From the NCBI GenBank assembly GCA_959602045.1, contig CAUGRT010000005.1:43640-107639 (forward strand): 64,000 bases of DNA, in the 5' to 3' direction. The notes under the pieces are model-generated. The model did no database searches and was not told the DNA's origin. It saw only the letters and a list, made by a program, of their open reading frames with translations. The translations under genes were made by a program, and so were the position numbers. Source of the DNA: an uncultured Clostridia bacterium. GTDB taxonomy: Bacteria; Bacillota; Clostridia; UBA1381. Positions 62,611 through 64,000 of the stretch are shown piece by piece (the stretch's first letter is position 1; each line of letters begins with the position of its first letter).

Positions 62611-63762
62611 TTACAGCAACGGCAAACAGACTATTGCAGTAGTTCCGCAATTCACCCCGTCGCTTTTAAGCCATATCTTGCCGCCATGCCGGCGAACAAT
62701 TTGCATTGCAATGCCCAATCCCAGTCCATTGCCCTCGATCTGCGAGGTTCTGGAGGTATCGGTTCTATAAAAACTGCTAAAGACCTTTGTCAATTCCTGC
62801 GGTTCAATTCCCACGCCATTATCCGCAATCGAAACATAAGCACTTCCACCGCTAATTCGAACGCTGACATCCAGACAAGCGTCCGCATGGCGGCGATATT
62901 TAATAGCGTTTTCAATAATATTGGTAAACACGCGCCGCATTTTCTCTGCATCCATGCGCACCATAACCGGATCGCAGACTATATCTGTAGTCAATCGAAT
63001 CCCCAGCTGCTCTATATCAATCCGATAACTATCCAGTACATCCAGTACCAAATCACGCAAATCATTTTTCTCAAAGGAAAATTCCAATCTGGACAGCTCC
63101 AATTTTGAAAAAGTGGAGAGATTGCTGACAAGGTTTTCAATGGTATTTGCCTTTTGTCGGATGGTATCCAGATACTTATTCAGTTTTTCGGGCGTATCGG
63201 CAATCCCATCATGAATCCCATCAATATAGCCCTTAATCGCAGTAATCGGCGTTTTTAGGTCATGGGAAATATTCGCAATCAGCAAGCTCCGCTCATGTTT
63301 CATATCGGCTTCGCGTTCATTTGCCAGCAACAGCGCACGCCGCATCTCGTCAAAGCTTTCACACAGATTATTAATCTCATCATAATTACTCCCCATCACC
63401 TCAAACTGCAATTGTCCGTTTTTGATATTCTCCGCGCTTTCTTTTAAGGTGTCAATCGGGCGCTCGATACTTCGCACCATCATATGCGTGACTACTGTAG
63501 TAGTCGTTGCGATAATCAAGATACAAAGCAGCAGCCAAAGAAACACATAGCCTACCGAGCCGGGGTGATCCTTAAAAAACTGTCCAAACGCCTGGATTAA
63601 AATAACGGGATTCAGCAGTGAGGTTCGGGAGAGGGATAGTTCTTCTACCGGAAACTTTGCGATAAAAAGAATCAAAAAGACTACAGAAATAATGCCAATC
63701 AGCGCGATAGGCGTAATCAGCATGATGACATTATAGAATCCGAATTTTTGATGAATCTTCAT
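62611..63762 (-). CDS. Membrane sensor histidine kinase
   Basis: A 383-residue kinase with two membrane helices (about 11-34 and 71-95), a short extracellular loop, HAMP (about 96-150), HisKA with phospho-acceptor His167 (ANISHDLKTPITAIKGYIDG) and a HATPase domain with N box NIIENAIKYRR, G1 ISIADNGVGI-like VSIADNGVGIEPQEL and G2 EGNGLGLGIAMQIV. GAAAGGACACTCC precedes the ATG. Its response regulator would normally precede it, beyond the window end; neither regulator in the window is adjacent. Confidence 0.92.
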   Translation of the reverse strand: MKIHQKFGFYNVIMLITPIALIGIISVVFLILFIAKFPVEELSLSRTSLLNPVILIQAFGQFFKDHPGSVGYVFLWLLLCILIIATTTTVVTHMMVRSIERPIDTLKESAENIKNGQLQFEVMGSNYDEINNLCESFDEMRRALLLANEREADMKHERSLLIANISHDLKTPITAIKGYIDGIHDGIADTPEKLNKYLDTIRQKANTIENLVSNLSTFSKLELSRLEFSFEKNDLRDLVLDVLDSYRIDIEQLGIRLTTDIVCDPVMVRMDAEKMRRVFTNIIENAIKYRRHADACLDVSVRISGGSAYVSIADNGVGIEPQELTKVFSSFYRTDTSRTSQIEGNGLGLGIAMQIVRRHGGKIWLKSDGVNCGTTAIVCLPLL

Positions 63763-63799
63763 GGTGGGAGTGTCCTTTCTTCGTAACCCCTGCCCTTTG

Positions 63800-64000
63800 G
63801 CAAAAGGGAGGGGGGTAAGGGGGGTGTTTATTGTTTTGCTGTTGGTTTTTTGTTTGGTTTTTTGTTTGCTTTTTTCTTTCTGTTGGTCACAATTTTTTCT
63901 ATAGCAATCATGTTGCAGATGAGGGATCTTTTTTTCTTTTGTTTCTATGTTTGCTGTTGGTTTTTATGTTTGTTTTCTTTTTTTGCTTTCTCTTGGTCAC
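63800..64000. repeat. T-rich region with imperfect direct repeats at the window edge
   Basis: A CCCTTT..AAAGGG hairpin (63789-63808) is followed by two imperfect direct repeats of about 60 bases. Each runs from GCTGTTGG through T-rich sequence to CTTTCT(G/C)TTGGTCAC (63839-63890 and 63951-64000). The plus strand is strongly T-rich. No coding frame seen; the repeat may continue beyond the window. Confidence 0.55.

Noticed and set aside
50606..63762. Response regulator at 50.6 kb paired with the kinase at 62.6 kb
   Set aside because: Twelve kilobases apart on opposite strands with many genes between; the kinase is more likely paired with a regulator beyond the window.

Overview
The window reads as chromosomal DNA of a low-to-mid GC, Gram-positive, anaerobic Clostridia-type bacterium. 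Support: AGGAGG ribosome binding sites, TTGACA/TATAAT promoters with 17-base spacing, a Spo0A C-terminal domain, S-layer homology (SLH) and dockerin domains, NADP-type glutamate dehydrogenase, L-lactate dehydrogenase, and a pyrophosphate-based energy economy (membrane pyrophosphatase plus a phosphofructokinase with PPi-type residues). Genus is not decidable from sequence alone; a gut, polysaccharide-using relative of the Oscillospirales or Monoglobales would fit (inference).

Layout. 0-2.5 kb: partial CNNM/hemolysin-type membrane protein, a SLOG/DUF1273 gene broken by an in-frame UGA, a small XRE regulator and a hairpin-rich spacer. 2.5-8.7 kb (minus): ftsH, ecfA2-ecfA1, an RNA methyltransferase and a pilin-like anchored protein. 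9-11.9 kb: hppA and a MazF-type toxin/antitoxin pair. 12.1-13.4 kb has no credible long gene but holds two tandem structured RNAs. 13.5-18.9 kb (minus): a Pho-box-controlled pstSCAB-phoU-regulator operon. 19-25.7 kb: carB, gdhA, a leucine-rich-repeat protein and an acetyltransferase. 26.3-31.9 kb: purE-M-N-(purO-like)-(AICAR transformylase)-D, which uses two single-function enzymes in place of bifunctional PurH. 32-39.9 kb: sugar genes, namely ROK glucokinase, L-rhamnose isomerase, a receiver-less Spo0A-like DNA-binding protein, and an AraC regulator divergent from two Gfo/Idh/MocA dehydrogenases alternating with two TIM-barrel isomerases. 39.9-46 kb: folA, a glucosaminidase, an amidohydrolase, hslO and a polytopic membrane protein. 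46.1-50.5 kb: a mirror-image double cassette. 50.6-64 kb: response regulator, PPi-type PFK, hflX, secG, rpsU, tRNA-Thr, an SLH surface protein, aroC, an ECF sigma/anti-sigma pair, ldh and a histidine kinase.

Three items stand out. (1) 46137-50488: two paralogous three-gene cassettes (dockerin protein, cohesin-like protein, 61-64 residue peptide) face away from each other around a 275-base spacer. The spacer carries a rightward promoter and is flanked by a 266-base inverted repeat that looks identical by eye. The two dockerins differ at the loop 10/11 residues known to set cohesin specificity (Ile-Gly versus Asn-Thr, in both repeats of each). This looks like a promoter-switchable pair of orthogonal surface modules. 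(2) 12149-12880: two tandem RNA genes with near-identical promoters and terminators, whose 5' and 3' ends pair in a covarying closing stem. (3) Ten copies of a 90-100 base intergenic element with a conserved core and arms whose sequence differs between loci while staying self-complementary; three copies sit inside operons.
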